In this document: positions 37,105-46,474 of the stretch, one piece after another
How positions within the stretch are numbered: position 1 is the first letter of the stretch
How the letters are laid out: every line of letters begins with the position of its first letter
Source: JAEUMD01 sp050250815
GTDB taxonomy: Bacteria > Pseudomonadota > Alphaproteobacteria > Rhizobiales > Hyphomicrobiaceae
Direction of reading: 5' to 3'
Length of the DNA: 64,000 bases
NCBI GenBank assembly: GCA_050250815.1
Contig: JBFWNY010000003.1
Coordinates: forward strand, 62,001-126,000
Made by a program: the position numbers and the translations under genes
The notes under the pieces: generated by a model
Seen by the model: the letters and a program-made list of their open reading frames with translations, nothing else
Database searches by the model: none
Told to the model about the DNA's origin: nothing

Positions 37105-38460
37105 TCAGTTCAAAAGGGGCGACCAGGCAGGGTCGGAGGCATAAGCCGGCGTCGAAACGACCTGCTCGTTATAGCCGGTGATGTCGACCGAATAGATTCG
37201 CGGGCCGGAGCCGCGCTGCTCGCGGAAGAACATCAGGACCCGCCCGTTCGGCGCCCAGGTCGGCCCTTCGTTGTGGAACCCTTCCGACAGGATCCGTTCG
37301 CCCGAACCGTCCGGTTTCATGACCCCGATCAGGAATCGCCCGGAAAGCTGTTTGGTGAACGCTATATAGTCGCCACGAGGGGACCAGACGGGGGTCGAAT
37401 ACCGCCCCTCCCCGTAGCTGATACGGCGGATGCCGCCGCCGTCGGCGCCCATCACGTAGAGCTGCTGCGATCCCTCGCGGTCCGATTCGAACACGATCTG
37501 GCCGCCGTCGGGCGAATAGCAAGGGCCGGTATCGATCGCCTGAGACGAAGTCAGCCGCCGGGTCTGCCGCGAGCGCAGGTCGAGCTCGAAGATGCCGGCC
37601 CCTCCCTCCGCCTGCAGGCTCATGATAATGCGCTGCCCGTCAGGCGAGAAGCGCGGGGCGAAGGTCATGCCCGGGAAATCCCCCACGACCTGCCGCTGCC
37701 CGCTCTCCAGGTCCATCAGATACACGCGCGGCTGGTCGCCGGTGTACGACATGAACGTGATCTGCTGGTTGTTAGGGGAGAAGCGCGGCGTCAGCACCAA
37801 TTCGCTTCCCTTGCTCAGAAGGCGGACGTTAGCACCGTCCTGATCCATGATGGCGAGACGCTTGATTCGGCGGTCCTTCGGCCCCGTCTCGTCGATGAAC
37901 ACGACGCGGGTGTCGAAATAGCCCTTCTCGCCCGTCAGACGCTCGTAGACCTGATCGGCAATGATGTGCCCGACGCGGCGCCAGTTGACCGAACCCGTCG
38001 AGAATCGCTGCCCGGCAAGCTGGCGGCCGGTCGCGACATCCCACAGCCGGAACTCGGCCGTCACCTTGCCGTCTCCGGAGCTCAGCACCCGCCCGACCAC
38101 CAGCGCCTGGGCACGGATGGCGCGCCAGTCCTGGAATCGCGGGGCGGCGTTGACGTCGGTGACCCGCTCCAGAAACGACCCGCGGTCGAGCGGCTCGAAC
38201 AATCCCGAGCGCGCCAGATCCTGGGCGATGACCGAGGACACGTCCTCCGCGAGCTTGGCGTCGCTGCCCGTGAAATCGGTGATCGCGATGGGAATTGGCG
38301 CGATGGTGCCCTGCCGCTGCGTACCGCGCAGTTGGGCCTCGGCCTGCGGAACAGGGATGCTGGCGGCAATGATGAGCGCCAGCACCATCCAGGCCACCCG
38401 GCCGATGCGCGAGGCGCCGCGCCAGCCGGCCGAAGCGGAATGGGAAACCGTCTCGCGCAT
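37105..38460 (-). CDS. tolB: Tol-Pal system beta-propeller protein TolB
   Basis: Periplasmic protein linking Pal and TolA. 451 residues: signal peptide (ending PQAEAQ), an N-terminal alpha/beta domain (IPIAITDFTGSDAKLAEDVSSVIAQDLARSG...), and WD40-like propeller blades with repeated PRFSPDG/SPDGGQIVFESDREG/YVMGADGGGIRRISYG motifs. The ATG at 38460 has AGGA six bases upstream; the open codons before it are non-coding. Follows tolA at 80 bases. Confidence 0.97.
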   Translation of the reverse strand: MRETVSHSASAGWRGASRIGRVAWMVLALIIAASIPVPQAEAQLRGTQRQGTIAPIPIAITDFTGSDAKLAEDVSSVIAQDLARSGLFEPLDRGSFLERVTDVNAAPRFQDWRAIRAQALVVGRVLSSGDGKVTAEFRLWDVATGRQLAGQRFSTGSVNWRRVGHIIADQVYERLTGEKGYFDTRVVFIDETGPKDRRIKRLAIMDQDGANVRLLSKGSELVLTPRFSPNNQQITFMSYTGDQPRVYLMDLESGQRQVVGDFPGMTFAPRFSPDGQRIIMSLQAEGGAGIFELDLRSRQTRRLTSSQAIDTGPCYSPDGGQIVFESDREGSQQLYVMGADGGGIRRISYGEGRYSTPVWSPRGDYIAFTKQLSGRFLIGVMKPDGSGERILSEGFHNEGPTWAPNGRVLMFFREQRGSGPRIYSVDITGYNEQVVSTPAYASDPAWSPLLN

Positions 38461-38540
38461 GCTCGTCCTCTCGATCGCCACGGCGCCGGATGGCGGCGCG
38501 ACTCGAAACGTTGCTGATTCGCTCGCCTGCCTCAAACCGC

Positions 38541-39593
38541 TCAAAGCATCTCCCGCGGGTCGAAGTCCCAGATTATCTCTTTCCAGGAAGCGTACTTGTC
38601 GGGCGGCAATGTGAACGGAGCGCACTGATAGACCGCACGTTGCGCTGTCTCCACCGCGATCTGGTACATCGGACCACCACCGCCGCCCTCGACCTGCGGA
38701 ACGCCGTCGAGCGTGCCGTCAGGCTTCAGCCGCCAGCGCAGCGTGACGACAGGAATCTCGCTGCCGCCGCCGCCGCCGGGCAGATGCCAGCAGCCGCGCA
38801 GCTGTCCCCGCACCAGCCCGCGCAGCAGGTCCTGCTCGCGCGCCGATAGCTCGGTGTCGGTGCCATCGCGCGTGCCGGCGGTCGGCCCCTTGTAGGCGGT
38901 ATCGGGCGACGGCGCATTGGATTGCTGTGGCGCGCCGCGCTTCTCAGGTGTCTTGTCCAGCAGCGCCGCGATCCGGTCGGGATCAAACTGCTGCTTCTTC
39001 TTGGCCTCCTCGGCCTTGCGCTTGGCTTCCGCCAGCCGCTTCTTGCGTTCTTCATCCTTCTTACGCGCGAGAGCCTTGCGCTTGGCTTCCTCCGCCTCCT
39101 TGCGCGCCTCCTCCGCCTTGCGCTGCTCTTCGGCCTTGCGCTTGGCCTCCTCGGCAGCCTGCTTCTCCTCCTCCATCTTCTTCAGTTCCTCAGGCGTCGG
39201 ACCTGGAGCCGGCTCGGGCGGAGGCGGCAGCGCCGCGATCTTGTCGGCTATGGGGTCCTTCGCGGGCTCGGGCTGGGGCGGCGGCTCGGGCTTGGCGACT
39301 TCAGGCTCGGGCGGCGGGGGCGGCGCCGATGGCGGTGGCGGCGCAGTCACCGGCTTTGGCTTCTCCGCCTCCTTCTTGGACACCTCTTTCTCCGGCGGCT
39401 TTTCGGTCTTGGCCACCATTTCCTTGGAGTCGGGGTCGCCCTGGCGCAGCCGGGTCAGCTCCGAAGGCGTGATGATGGCGACATCGATGGGCGGCGTATC
39501 GGGCACGTCGTGCCGATTGGACTGGACCGCGATCACCGCCCAGGCCAGCACGGCCACGTGCATCAGCACGGATATGACGAGCCCGAAGTGCAT
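38541..39593 (-). CDS. tolA: TolA, inner-membrane spanning component
   Basis: 350 residues: one N-terminal membrane helix (about 3-24), a Pro-rich stretch (about 80-130, repeated PPPPEPEP), a long charged helix of KKAEEAKRKAEE repeats (about 135-205), and the C-terminal TolA domain (about 250-350; LVRGQLRGCWHLPGG, VVTLRWRLKPDGTLDG, AVYQCAPFTLPPDKY). It transduces force from TolQR to TolB-Pal at division. Start lies 11 bases after tolR. Confidence 0.95.
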   Translation of the reverse strand: MHFGLVISVLMHVAVLAWAVIAVQSNRHDVPDTPPIDVAIITPSELTRLRQGDPDSKEMVAKTEKPPEKEVSKKEAEKPKPVTAPPPPSAPPPPPEPEVAKPEPPPQPEPAKDPIADKIAALPPPPEPAPGPTPEELKKMEEEKQAAEEAKRKAEEQRKAEEARKEAEEAKRKALARKKDEERKKRLAEAKRKAEEAKKKQQFDPDRIAALLDKTPEKRGAPQQSNAPSPDTAYKGPTAGTRDGTDTELSAREQDLLRGLVRGQLRGCWHLPGGGGGSEIPVVTLRWRLKPDGTLDGVPQVEGGGGGPMYQIAVETAQRAVYQCAPFTLPPDKYASWKEIIWDFDPREML

Positions 39594-39604
39594 CGGCCCT
39601 TGCC

Positions 39605-40063
39605 TTACCCTCCGCTCTCGACCTCGCTGACGAAGGACACCTTGGTGAAGCCGCCCTCGACGATGCGCCCCATCACCCGCAGAACCGCGCCATAGTTGGC
39701 GCCCTTGTCGCCGCGCACGAAGATCGCGTCATCATAGCCGTTCTTGGCGATGGCCTTGAGCTTGTCGGCCACCTCGTCGAGCTTTACCTCGGTGTCACCC
39801 AGATAGACCTGACCGTCAGCCCGCACAGTGATGACGAGCGGGTCCTGCTTCTTCGCCGAGAGCTGCTTGCCGCGCGTCTCGGGCAGCTGGACCGGCACAC
39901 CCACCTGCAGCAGGGGTGCCGCCACCATGAAGATGATGAGCAGCACGAGCATCACGTCCACCATCGGAGTGACGTTGATCTCCGACATGGGCATGTGACG
40001 GCCGCGTCTGCCACGCCGCCTCCGCCCGCCGCCACCTGCTTGAGTCTTGATCGAAGCGCCCAT
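39605..40063 (-). CDS. tolR: TolR/ExbD-family proton-channel protein
   Basis: 152 residues. A Gly/Arg-rich cytoplasmic start leads to a single membrane helix with the essential Asp in MSEINVTPMVDVMLVLLIIF, then a periplasmic domain (QLPETRGKQLS..., VRADGQVYLGDTEVKLDEV). Starts eight bases after the tolQ stop with GAGGGA just upstream. It works with TolQ to power TolA. Confidence 0.96.
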   Translation of the reverse strand: MGASIKTQAGGGGRRRRGRRGRHMPMSEINVTPMVDVMLVLLIIFMVAAPLLQVGVPVQLPETRGKQLSAKKQDPLVITVRADGQVYLGDTEVKLDEVADKLKAIAKNGYDDAIFVRGDKGANYGAVLRVMGRIVEGGFTKVSFVSEVESGG

Positions 40064-40071
40064 GGCGTCCC

Positions 40072-40788
40072 TCAGGTACGAACGTCGATCTGGCGCGAGA
40101 CGATGGCGGCGAACTCGTCGGCGAACGCTTCGAGGCGGTGACTGATCTGCGCCGCATCGGCGGAAAACTTGTTGTAGAAGACGACCGCGGGGATCGCCGC
40201 CATCAGGCCCAACGCGGTGGCAAATAGCGCTTCTGCAATACCTGGCGCGACGACGGCGAGCGACGTGTTCTTCGACACGGCAATCGCCTGGAAGCTCGCC
40301 ATGATGCCCCACACCGTCCCGAACAGCCCGACGAACGGTGCCGTCGATCCAACGGTTGCAAGAAACAGCAGGCGCCGCTCGAGCCGCTCCATCTCGCGGC
40401 TGATGGTGACGTCCATGACCTTCTCGACGCGCAGCTGAATGCCACCCAGCGCGCGGATGTTTCCTTCGACCGATCGCTTCCATTCGCGCATGGCCGCCAC
40501 GAACAGCGCCGCCATCGTGATCGGGGAACCGCGAGCAATGGCGCCGTACAGTTCGTCGAGCGACTGGCCCGACCAGAACTGCTGTTCGAAGCGATCGGAC
40601 TCGCGCCGCGCGCGGCGGAACGCGAAGACCTTTTCGACGATGATCGCCCAGGACCATACGGAGGCGAGCAGCAGGCCCATCATCACGACCTTGACGACGA
40701 TGTGGGCCTGCAGGAACAGTTCGAGGAACGAGAAGCCGCCGGCTGCCGCGGGCTCCAGCGTGGACTTCAGCAGATCGGCCGGATTCAT
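40072..40788 (-). CDS. tolQ: TolQ/ExbB-family proton-channel protein
   Basis: 238 residues with three membrane helices (about 25-47, 135-160, 170-195) and the conserved GLFGTVWGIMASFQAI and ALFATALGLMAAIPAVVFYN regions. GGAAGAG lies six bases before the ATG at 40788; an upstream in-frame stretch is non-coding. First of tolQRAB. A 262-base spacer (40789-41050) separates it from the beta carbonic anhydrase gene; I see no convincing promoter there. Confidence 0.96.
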   Translation of the reverse strand: MNPADLLKSTLEPAAAGGFSFLELFLQAHIVVKVVMMGLLLASVWSWAIIVEKVFAFRRARRESDRFEQQFWSGQSLDELYGAIARGSPITMAALFVAAMREWKRSVEGNIRALGGIQLRVEKVMDVTISREMERLERRLLFLATVGSTAPFVGLFGTVWGIMASFQAIAVSKNTSLAVVAPGIAEALFATALGLMAAIPAVVFYNKFSADAAQISHRLEAFADEFAAIVSRQIDVRT

Positions 40789-41050
40789 GCGCTCTTCCGT
40801 CACGTGACCATCGTGGGGGCCAACCAGACGGCGGAGCCGGTGGCACCCATATCGGTCCACACGGTCATCTGACGTTCCCGGTCTCGGCGAGCGAGCACGC
40901 GCGCCGCGATTGGCCCGAAGGCCGTCACCACCCCATCCGACGCCGTTTTTTGCCGTGCAATATGACCAAAGCGAGGCCCGGCGGCGCAGCTTTTCCGCGA
41001 CTTATCCCCGCAATATGGAGAAGGCCGCGCCAGGAAGGAGCCGGCGCAAC

Positions 41051-41770
41051 CTAGCCTGTGGGTTCATCAGCTCCCAGCAGGTCGCGCCAGACACCTTCGG
41101 CAGGATCGTACGCAAGCAGCCGGCCCTCGGCCATGTCGTACAGCCAGCCGTGAACGCTGACACGGCCCTCGGCGACGCCAATGGCGACGGCATCGTACGT
41201 CATGAGATTGTCGATCTGGAACTGCACGTGCGCCTTGGCCGTCTCGTCGTGGCGCTCCGCTCCGGTGACACCAGCCGCCCGGATGAGTGCGTGCGCCGGG
41301 CGTGTCAGGTCGAGCCAGCGCACCAGATGCGGGTCGCCCTCAACACGTTCGGCGTCGAGCAGCGCGGCAACGCCGCCGCAGCCGGTATGCCCGCACACGA
41401 CGATGTCGTCGATCCCCAGGTGATCGAGCGCATAGGCGATCGCAGCCCCCACGCTGTCGTCGAAGGAATTGGCCGGGGGCACGGAGTTGGCGATGTTGCG
41501 GATTTCGAACAGCTCGCCGGGATCGGCGCCTGTGATCTGGGCCGGAACGACGCGGCTGTCGGAACAGCCGATCCACAACAGGCGCGGTCGCTGCTTCTGC
41601 GTCGCCAACGTTTCGAAGAACGCCCGGTCCTTCTCGAACTGGGCACGGAAGCGAGCGTGCCCCTCGATAGCATCGGCAATGTCGAGGTCTTCAAGAACAC
41701 TGCCGGAGGACCGCTGCGACGGCTCAGGCGCGCCGTCGCCTCCCTCGTCACCGTCGGTGCCGATGATCAT
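41051..41770 (-). CDS. Beta-class carbonic anhydrase
   Basis: 239 residues interconverting CO2 and bicarbonate. Zinc ligands: first Cys and the Asp-Arg dyad in IGCSDSRVV, then His and Cys in CGHTGCGGVAAL; GELFEIRNIANSVPP is the other classic block. A 35-residue acidic N-terminal extension (GTDGDEGGDGAPEPSQ...) precedes the domain. GAGGGG lies about seven bases before the ATG. It is placed between ybgC and tolQ, where many Rhizobiales have no gene. No signal peptide, so cytoplasmic. Confidence 0.93.
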   Translation of the reverse strand: MIIGTDGDEGGDGAPEPSQRSSGSVLEDLDIADAIEGHARFRAQFEKDRAFFETLATQKQRPRLLWIGCSDSRVVPAQITGADPGELFEIRNIANSVPPANSFDDSVGAAIAYALDHLGIDDIVVCGHTGCGGVAALLDAERVEGDPHLVRWLDLTRPAHALIRAAGVTGAERHDETAKAHVQFQIDNLMTYDAVAIGVAEGRVSVHGWLYDMAEGRLLAYDPAEGVWRDLLGADEPTG

Positions 41771-41890
41771 GGCCTGCCCCTCGAACGAATTTGCAACCCC
41801 GCCGCCGAAGCATCGCACGGCCGACGCCACCGCGGCAAACCGGCTCCGCGCCAAATACCGGCACTGCGTCAAACCTGGGACGTCAGCATC

Positions 41891-42382
41891 TCAGGTGCGA
41901 GCCGTGCCGCGGGCGAAGGCGGCGCGCAGCGTCTCGTCGAGCCGCAGCGGCTTGCCAGAGACGGCGACGAGCACCACTGTCACGTCGGCCTCGAAGATCT
42001 CGCGTCCGTCTAGCCGGACCGACTGATTGAGAGTGACGCTCGCGCCGCCCATATCCTTGACGCGGGTGACGACCTCGAGCACGTCGTCCATGCGTGCCGG
42101 CCGCTTGAAGTCGCAGTTCATCCGGCGCACGACGAAGGCCGCCGGTTCGTGGTTGTCCGAACCGTCAATCATGCGCCGGGCATCGGTACCCAGCAGACGC
42201 AGGAAATCGGACCGCCCACGCTCGCACCAGCGCACATAGCTTGCGTGATAGGCGACGCCGCCCGCGTCGGTATCCTCGAAATAGACGCGCACGGCCATGA
42301 CGTGAAACGAGCCACGCTCGTCGGCAAGCAGCCGTCCGGCGAGGTCCGGCCACGAGTGCTCGGCGGTCGGGTTGCCCGTCAT
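41891..42382 (-). CDS. ybgC: YbgC-family acyl-CoA thioesterase
   Basis: A 163-residue hot-dog thioesterase. The catalytic Asp is in VYFEDTDAGGVAYHASYVRWCERGRS (key residues Asp-Thr-Asp and Tyr-His). RPARMDDVLEVVTRV and RLDGREIFEADVTVVLV follow. In proteobacteria ybgC heads the tol operon; here the carbonic anhydrase gene is between it and tolQ. GGAG lies eight bases before the ATG at 42382. The N-terminal 30 residues before the domain are variable. Confidence 0.92.
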   Translation of the reverse strand: MTGNPTAEHSWPDLAGRLLADERGSFHVMAVRVYFEDTDAGGVAYHASYVRWCERGRSDFLRLLGTDARRMIDGSDNHEPAAFVVRRMNCDFKRPARMDDVLEVVTRVKDMGGASVTLNQSVRLDGREIFEADVTVVLVAVSGKPLRLDETLRAAFARGTART

Positions 42383-42586
42383 GAATGCGTCTCCGGTCGG
42401 ATGCTGCCCGAGCCGGGGTGTCGCACCGCCGGCCCGCCGTTGCAAGCCCCGCGGCCGGCCTGACCCGATCGTCGGTTGCCCTTGCTGATTGCGGCCTTAC
42501 ACTGCTGGCGAGGAAGCGAATCGCCGGGATGGCTCATTCGCGCGAGCCAGCACGCCAGTTTGGCTGAAAGAAACGACGGGCCGACC

Positions 42587-43549
42587 ATGAGTGGACTTCT
42601 CGCCCTGCTCGACGACGTCGCAGCGCTCGCCAAGCTGGCCGCCGCGCAACTTGACGACGTCGCGGCTCAAGCGGCCAAGGCCGGCGCCAAGGCCGCCGGC
42701 GTCGTCATCGACGACAGCGCAGTGACGCCCAAGTACGTCGTTGGCCTCCCCGCGGCGCGCGAAATTCCCATCGTCGCCAAGATCGCGCGCGGCTCGCTGT
42801 TCAACAAGCTCGTGATCCTTCTGCCCGCCGCGCTCGCACTCAACGCCTTCGCGCCGTGGCTGCTCACGCCACTGCTGATGCTCGGCGGCGCCTACCTGTG
42901 CTTCGAAGGTGCCGAGAAGGTCTGGCACGCGCTGCATCCGGAGCCAATGCACGCGGCCACGCCGCAGACGCTCGATGCCGCGCATCTGGAGAAGCAGCGC
43001 GTGGCGGGTGCGATCAAGACGGACTTCATCCTGTCGGCGGAGATCATGACCATCGCCCTCGCCTCGATCGACGCAGCGTCGGGCTTCGTCAAGACCGGGA
43101 TCGTGCTGGCGCTCGTAGCCGTGGCGATCACCGTCGCAGTCTACGGTTCGGTTGCGCTGCTCGTGAAGGCCGACGACTTCGGCCTCAAGCTCAGCCAAAC
43201 CGGCCACTTTGCGGCGACGCGCGCGTTCGGCCGCGGGATCGTCAAATGGATGCCCACCGTCATGTCGGTGATCTCGACGATCGGCACGGCGGCGATGCTC
43301 TGGGTTGGCGGCTCGATCATCGTGCACGGACTGGAGCAGATGGGATACCCCTGGCTCGGCCACGTCATACACGAGGCGGCAGCGCTGACGGAACGGGTGC
43401 CGGCCATCGGCGATGTCGTCGGCTGGCTGACGCAGGCGACGCTGCACGGCATCTTCGGGCTGGCGCTCGGCCTGCTGCTGATCCCGATCGCACACGCGGT
43501 GGTGAACCCGGTGATCGAGGCGATCAAGGGCAAGCCCGCGCAGCCCTGA
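42587..43549 (+). CDS. DUF808 (YedI-like) inner-membrane protein
   Basis: 320 residues. The start MSGLLALLDDVAALAKLAAA and blocks VVGLPAAREIPIVAKIARGSLFNKL, GGAYLCFEGAEKVWHAL and TDFILSAEIMTIALASI are the DUF808 signature. About six membrane helices are visible from residue 70 to the end. Function is unknown in all members I know. The stop (TGA, 43547-43549) abuts the stop of the convergent metallophosphoesterase gene with no spacer at all. Confidence 0.88.
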   Translation: MSGLLALLDDVAALAKLAAAQLDDVAAQAAKAGAKAAGVVIDDSAVTPKYVVGLPAAREIPIVAKIARGSLFNKLVILLPAALALNAFAPWLLTPLLMLGGAYLCFEGAEKVWHALHPEPMHAATPQTLDAAHLEKQRVAGAIKTDFILSAEIMTIALASIDAASGFVKTGIVLALVAVAITVAVYGSVALLVKADDFGLKLSQTGHFAATRAFGRGIVKWMPTVMSVISTIGTAAMLWVGGSIIVHGLEQMGYPWLGHVIHEAAALTERVPAIGDVVGWLTQATLHGIFGLALGLLLIPIAHAVVNPVIEAIKGKPAQP

Positions 43550-44467
43550 TCAGGCGCTAAGCTCGATGACGACGATCTCGGGCGGCACGCCGAAACGGAT
43601 GGGCATGCCCGACACGCCCAGACCCGCGGAAACGACGAGATCGCGCCCCCCCTCCACGATGTGACCGTAGACGTAGCGGCGACCGAAGCGTGATGGAACG
43701 ACCGGCGTGTAGCCCGCGAGATTGACCTGGCCACCGTGCGTATGACCCGAGACGGTGAGCGAAACGCGGCCGGGCACCTGCGGAAATATGTCGGGCTCGT
43801 GGGCCATCAGGATCACGGGTGCGTCGTCGGTGACCTTGGCGAGCGTACTGCCGAGGTCGTGCACGCCCTCGTAGTCGATCTTGCCGCGCCGCTTGAAGCG
43901 CTCATAGTTCTCCGGGCGGGGCCAGAACGCCCACTGATCGCCGAGCCCTGCGATCCAGAACGGCAACCCGTCCTTCTCAAGCCGCACGGCATCGTTCTCG
44001 TACACCGGGATGCCGGCCGCCTTGAGCGCCTCGCCTGCACGCGTCGGCCCCTTTCGGCGGCGCTGCACCGCGACGTCCTCCCACCAGTCGTGATTGCCCA
44101 AGACCGCGTGACGGCCAAGCGGCGCATCAATCCGGGCGAGTTCTTTCGCCCAGGCCTCGTGCGGCACATGCCGCGACAGCTTGGTCATGCGGTGACTGGG
44201 CGCGAAGTCGCCGGGCAGGAGAACGAGGTCGGGCGAAAGAGCGTTGGTGCGGGCGACGATGCGGCGGACGCGCTCAAGGCCCATCCAGGGCTCGCACACG
44301 TGCAGGTCGGCGATAACCGCGATGCGCAGGCGCAGACCGGCAGGCCAGCCGTTTGGGGCAATGGTGTAGCGCGTCACCACGAGCCTGAACGGCTCGGCGA
44401 ACGCGTAGCCCCCCATGGCAACCGATCCGGCCAGACCCAGAAGAAGCCGGCGGCGGGAGATCAACAT
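43550..44467 (-). CDS. Tat-exported metallophosphoesterase (YkuE-like)
   Basis: 305 residues. The N-terminus MLISRRRLLLGLAGSVAMGG has an SRRRLLLG twin-arginine motif, suggesting folded export. Dinuclear-metal motifs are complete: IADLHV, LPGDF, LGNHDWWED, MAHEPD and SGHTHGGQ. This YkuE-type group acts on phosphoesters at the cell surface or in the periplasm; the substrate is not known. It abuts the DUF808 gene and lies about 130 bases downstream of ruvB. Confidence 0.88.
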   Translation of the reverse strand: MLISRRRLLLGLAGSVAMGGYAFAEPFRLVVTRYTIAPNGWPAGLRLRIAVIADLHVCEPWMGLERVRRIVARTNALSPDLVLLPGDFAPSHRMTKLSRHVPHEAWAKELARIDAPLGRHAVLGNHDWWEDVAVQRRRKGPTRAGEALKAAGIPVYENDAVRLEKDGLPFWIAGLGDQWAFWPRPENYERFKRRGKIDYEGVHDLGSTLAKVTDDAPVILMAHEPDIFPQVPGRVSLTVSGHTHGGQVNLAGYTPVVPSRFGRRYVYGHIVEGGRDLVVSAGLGVSGMPIRFGVPPEIVVIELSA

Positions 44468-44596
44468 CAGCGGTTCCTCGAGCGCCTGCGGAGCCGGCCG
44501 GCGGCTGGCTCATGACCGGCAGCCGTACACGCCATTCCCCAAGAAACTCTGACGATAGTGAGACACCCCCGGCCCACACCCGCCGACGCCCAACGA

Positions 44597-45640
44597 TCAC
44601 TCGTCGCCGAGGCGATCGAAGGGAAGCTCGCCGCTGCTCTGCCGGGCGGGGCCCGACATTCCCAGATGCCGGTAGGCTTTCAGCGTGAGCACGCGGCCGC
44701 GCGGTGTTCGGCCAATGAAGCCCTGCTGCAAAAGGTAGGGCTCGACTATCTCCTCGAGCGCATCACGCGGCTCCGACAGGGCCGCCGCCAACGTCTCGAT
44801 GCCCACGGGCCCGCCGTCGTAGTTCTTCGCGATGCACGTGAGGTATCGGTGGTCGAGCCCGTCTAGACCCTCCACATCCACTTCGAGCGCGCGCAAGGCG
44901 GTGTCGGCGATAGCGGCATCGATCACGGGCACACCGGCCACGACCGCGAAGTCACGCACGCGGCGCAGCAGCCGGCCGGCGATACGTGGAGTGCCGCGTG
45001 CGCGCCGCGCAATCTCGCGCGCCCCGTCGCTGTTCATGGCCGCACCAAGCACGCGTGCGCCGCGCGTAACGACGAGCTGCAGTTCCTCGATCGTGTAGAA
45101 ATTGAGCCGCACGGGAATACCGAAGCGGTCTCGCAGCGGTGTCGTGAGCAGGCCGGCGCGCGTCGTTGCCCCAACCAGCGTGAAACGCGCCAGATCGATG
45201 CGCACCGAGCGTGCCGCCGGCCCCTCGCCGATGATGAGGTCGAGCTGGAAGTCCTCCATCGCGGGATAGAGGATTTCCTCGACCGCCGGGTTGAGGCGAT
45301 GGATCTCGTCGATGAACAGGACGTCGCGCTCCTCCAGGTTGGTGAGCAGCGCTGCCAGGTCGCCGGCCTTGGAGATCACCGGACCGGAGGTGGCGCGAAA
45401 GCCGACCCCCAGTTCCTTGGCCATGATCTGCGCGAGCGTCGTCTTGCCCAGGCCCGGAGGGCCGGCAAACAGCACGTGGTCGAGCGCGTCGCCGCGGGTC
45501 CTGGCAGCCTGTATGAAGACCTTGAGATTGGCGCGCGCCTGCTCCTGGCCGATGAACTCGTCGAGCGACTGCGGGCGGATCTGCGCCTCGTAGGCGTCCA
45601 CGTCCCGCTTCGAGCTTGTGACGAGGCGCTCCTCGGGCAT
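44597..45640 (-). CDS. ruvB: Holliday-junction branch-migration helicase RuvB
   Basis: 347 residues: Walker A AGPPGLGKTTLA, Walker B LFIDEIHRL, sensor motif GATTRAGLLTTPLRDRFG, and the winged helix ending TPRGRVLTLKAYRHLG. It drives branch migration with RuvA. Unlike in most Rhizobiales it is separated from ruvCA by three extra genes and a large hairpin, so it may have its own promoter in 45641-45809. The ribosome site is weak. Confidence 0.97.
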   Translation of the reverse strand: MPEERLVTSSKRDVDAYEAQIRPQSLDEFIGQEQARANLKVFIQAARTRGDALDHVLFAGPPGLGKTTLAQIMAKELGVGFRATSGPVISKAGDLAALLTNLEERDVLFIDEIHRLNPAVEEILYPAMEDFQLDLIIGEGPAARSVRIDLARFTLVGATTRAGLLTTPLRDRFGIPVRLNFYTIEELQLVVTRGARVLGAAMNSDGAREIARRARGTPRIAGRLLRRVRDFAVVAGVPVIDAAIADTALRALEVDVEGLDGLDHRYLTCIAKNYDGGPVGIETLAAALSEPRDALEEIVEPYLLQQGFIGRTPRGRVLTLKAYRHLGMSGPARQSSGELPFDRLGDE

Positions 45641-45809
45641 GGCGGCAGGGGGCTCCGTATCGGCTGGTCGGTGTCGAACGCGGTGGCTGTTGCCGAGTCG
45701 TTCCCGTACCTACCATGATTTGGCCTGGCTGAACGTGCCCGGCATGCCACCGCCAATCGCGCGACCGGTTGCAGTCCCTGGCGTTGGCCATCTCCGCGCA
45801 TGACGTAGT

Positions 45810-45895
45810 CGGCGCGCGAGCGCAACGGGACCTTGGCGCGCAAGACTGCGCGAACGGTCCCGGCGCTCGCGCGCCGCTCCCGCCCCCCGCGGGAG
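45810..45895. repeat. Very long compound hairpin plus adjacent hairpin in the ruvB leader
   Basis: Arm CGGCGCGCGAGCGC (45810-45823) pairs over 14 bp with 45863-45876. Inside it CGGGACC/GGTCCCG (7 bp) and CGCGCA-AGAC-TGCGCG (6 bp) stack, about 27 bp in 67 bases. A second hairpin CTCCCG/CGGGAG (45877-45895) follows without a gap. Could terminate the ruvCA-membrane-DUF2147 transcript or be a repeat element; no T-run on either side. Confidence 0.6.
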
Positions 45896-45922
45896 TTCGA
45901 GATCAGGTTGGTTGGTTTGCGA

Positions 45923-46300
45923 TCAGTCGGCCCGGCGCCATGTCTCGCCGGAGCAGAACAGCCCGCCCAGCGCGCAGCCCTGCAGCTTGAGCCCTGCGCC
46001 CGACAGGGTCACGTGGCCCGAATAAACATTGCCATTCTCGGTATTGAGCAGGTCGCCTTCCCACTTGTTCTCGGCGACCTTCGTGGCCCCGCCCATGATG
46101 ACGGTTCCGACCGTGCTCTTCTTCGACGCGTCCTTCACACCGACGATCTTGGCGCAGAGCTTGGCCCCGCACTCGTAGAACTGGACCTTGGTGCCGGTCG
46201 ACGGCCGCTCCCAAACGCCGACCGGACTGGCGGCCGAGGCGGGGGTTGCAAAAGAGACGAGCGCAAATGCCGCGGCAAGAGCGGGCAGAGCACGGATCAT
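45923..46300 (-). CDS. DUF2147 family periplasmic protein
   Basis: 125 residues with a signal peptide (ending PASAAS) and the DUF2147 start SPVGVWERPSTGTKVQFYECGAKLCAKIVG. Four cysteines (two in CGAKLC, then QGC and LFC) may form disulfides. The fold is a small beta-barrel; the function is unknown. AAGGA lies seven bases before the ATG at 46300. It is inserted between the ruvA-linked membrane genes and ruvB and is followed by the long hairpin. Confidence 0.83.
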   Translation of the reverse strand: MIRALPALAAAFALVSFATPASAASPVGVWERPSTGTKVQFYECGAKLCAKIVGVKDASKKSTVGTVIMGGATKVAENKWEGDLLNTENGNVYSGHVTLSGAGLKLQGCALGGLFCSGETWRRAD

Positions 46301-46474
46301 GCAGCAATCCTTGTTGCAGGATGGTTGAACCGATCCCGGGCGGCTCATGAATGCCGTCCGCCCTGTCGCGAAATTCACGGCGCCAAGTTGCCGTAAACGT
46401 CACCCGCGAACAAGCAGCCTCCGAGAATATGAGATTCGCCTCAGGTTGCAGATGCCGTCATGGTGGCGTCGATT

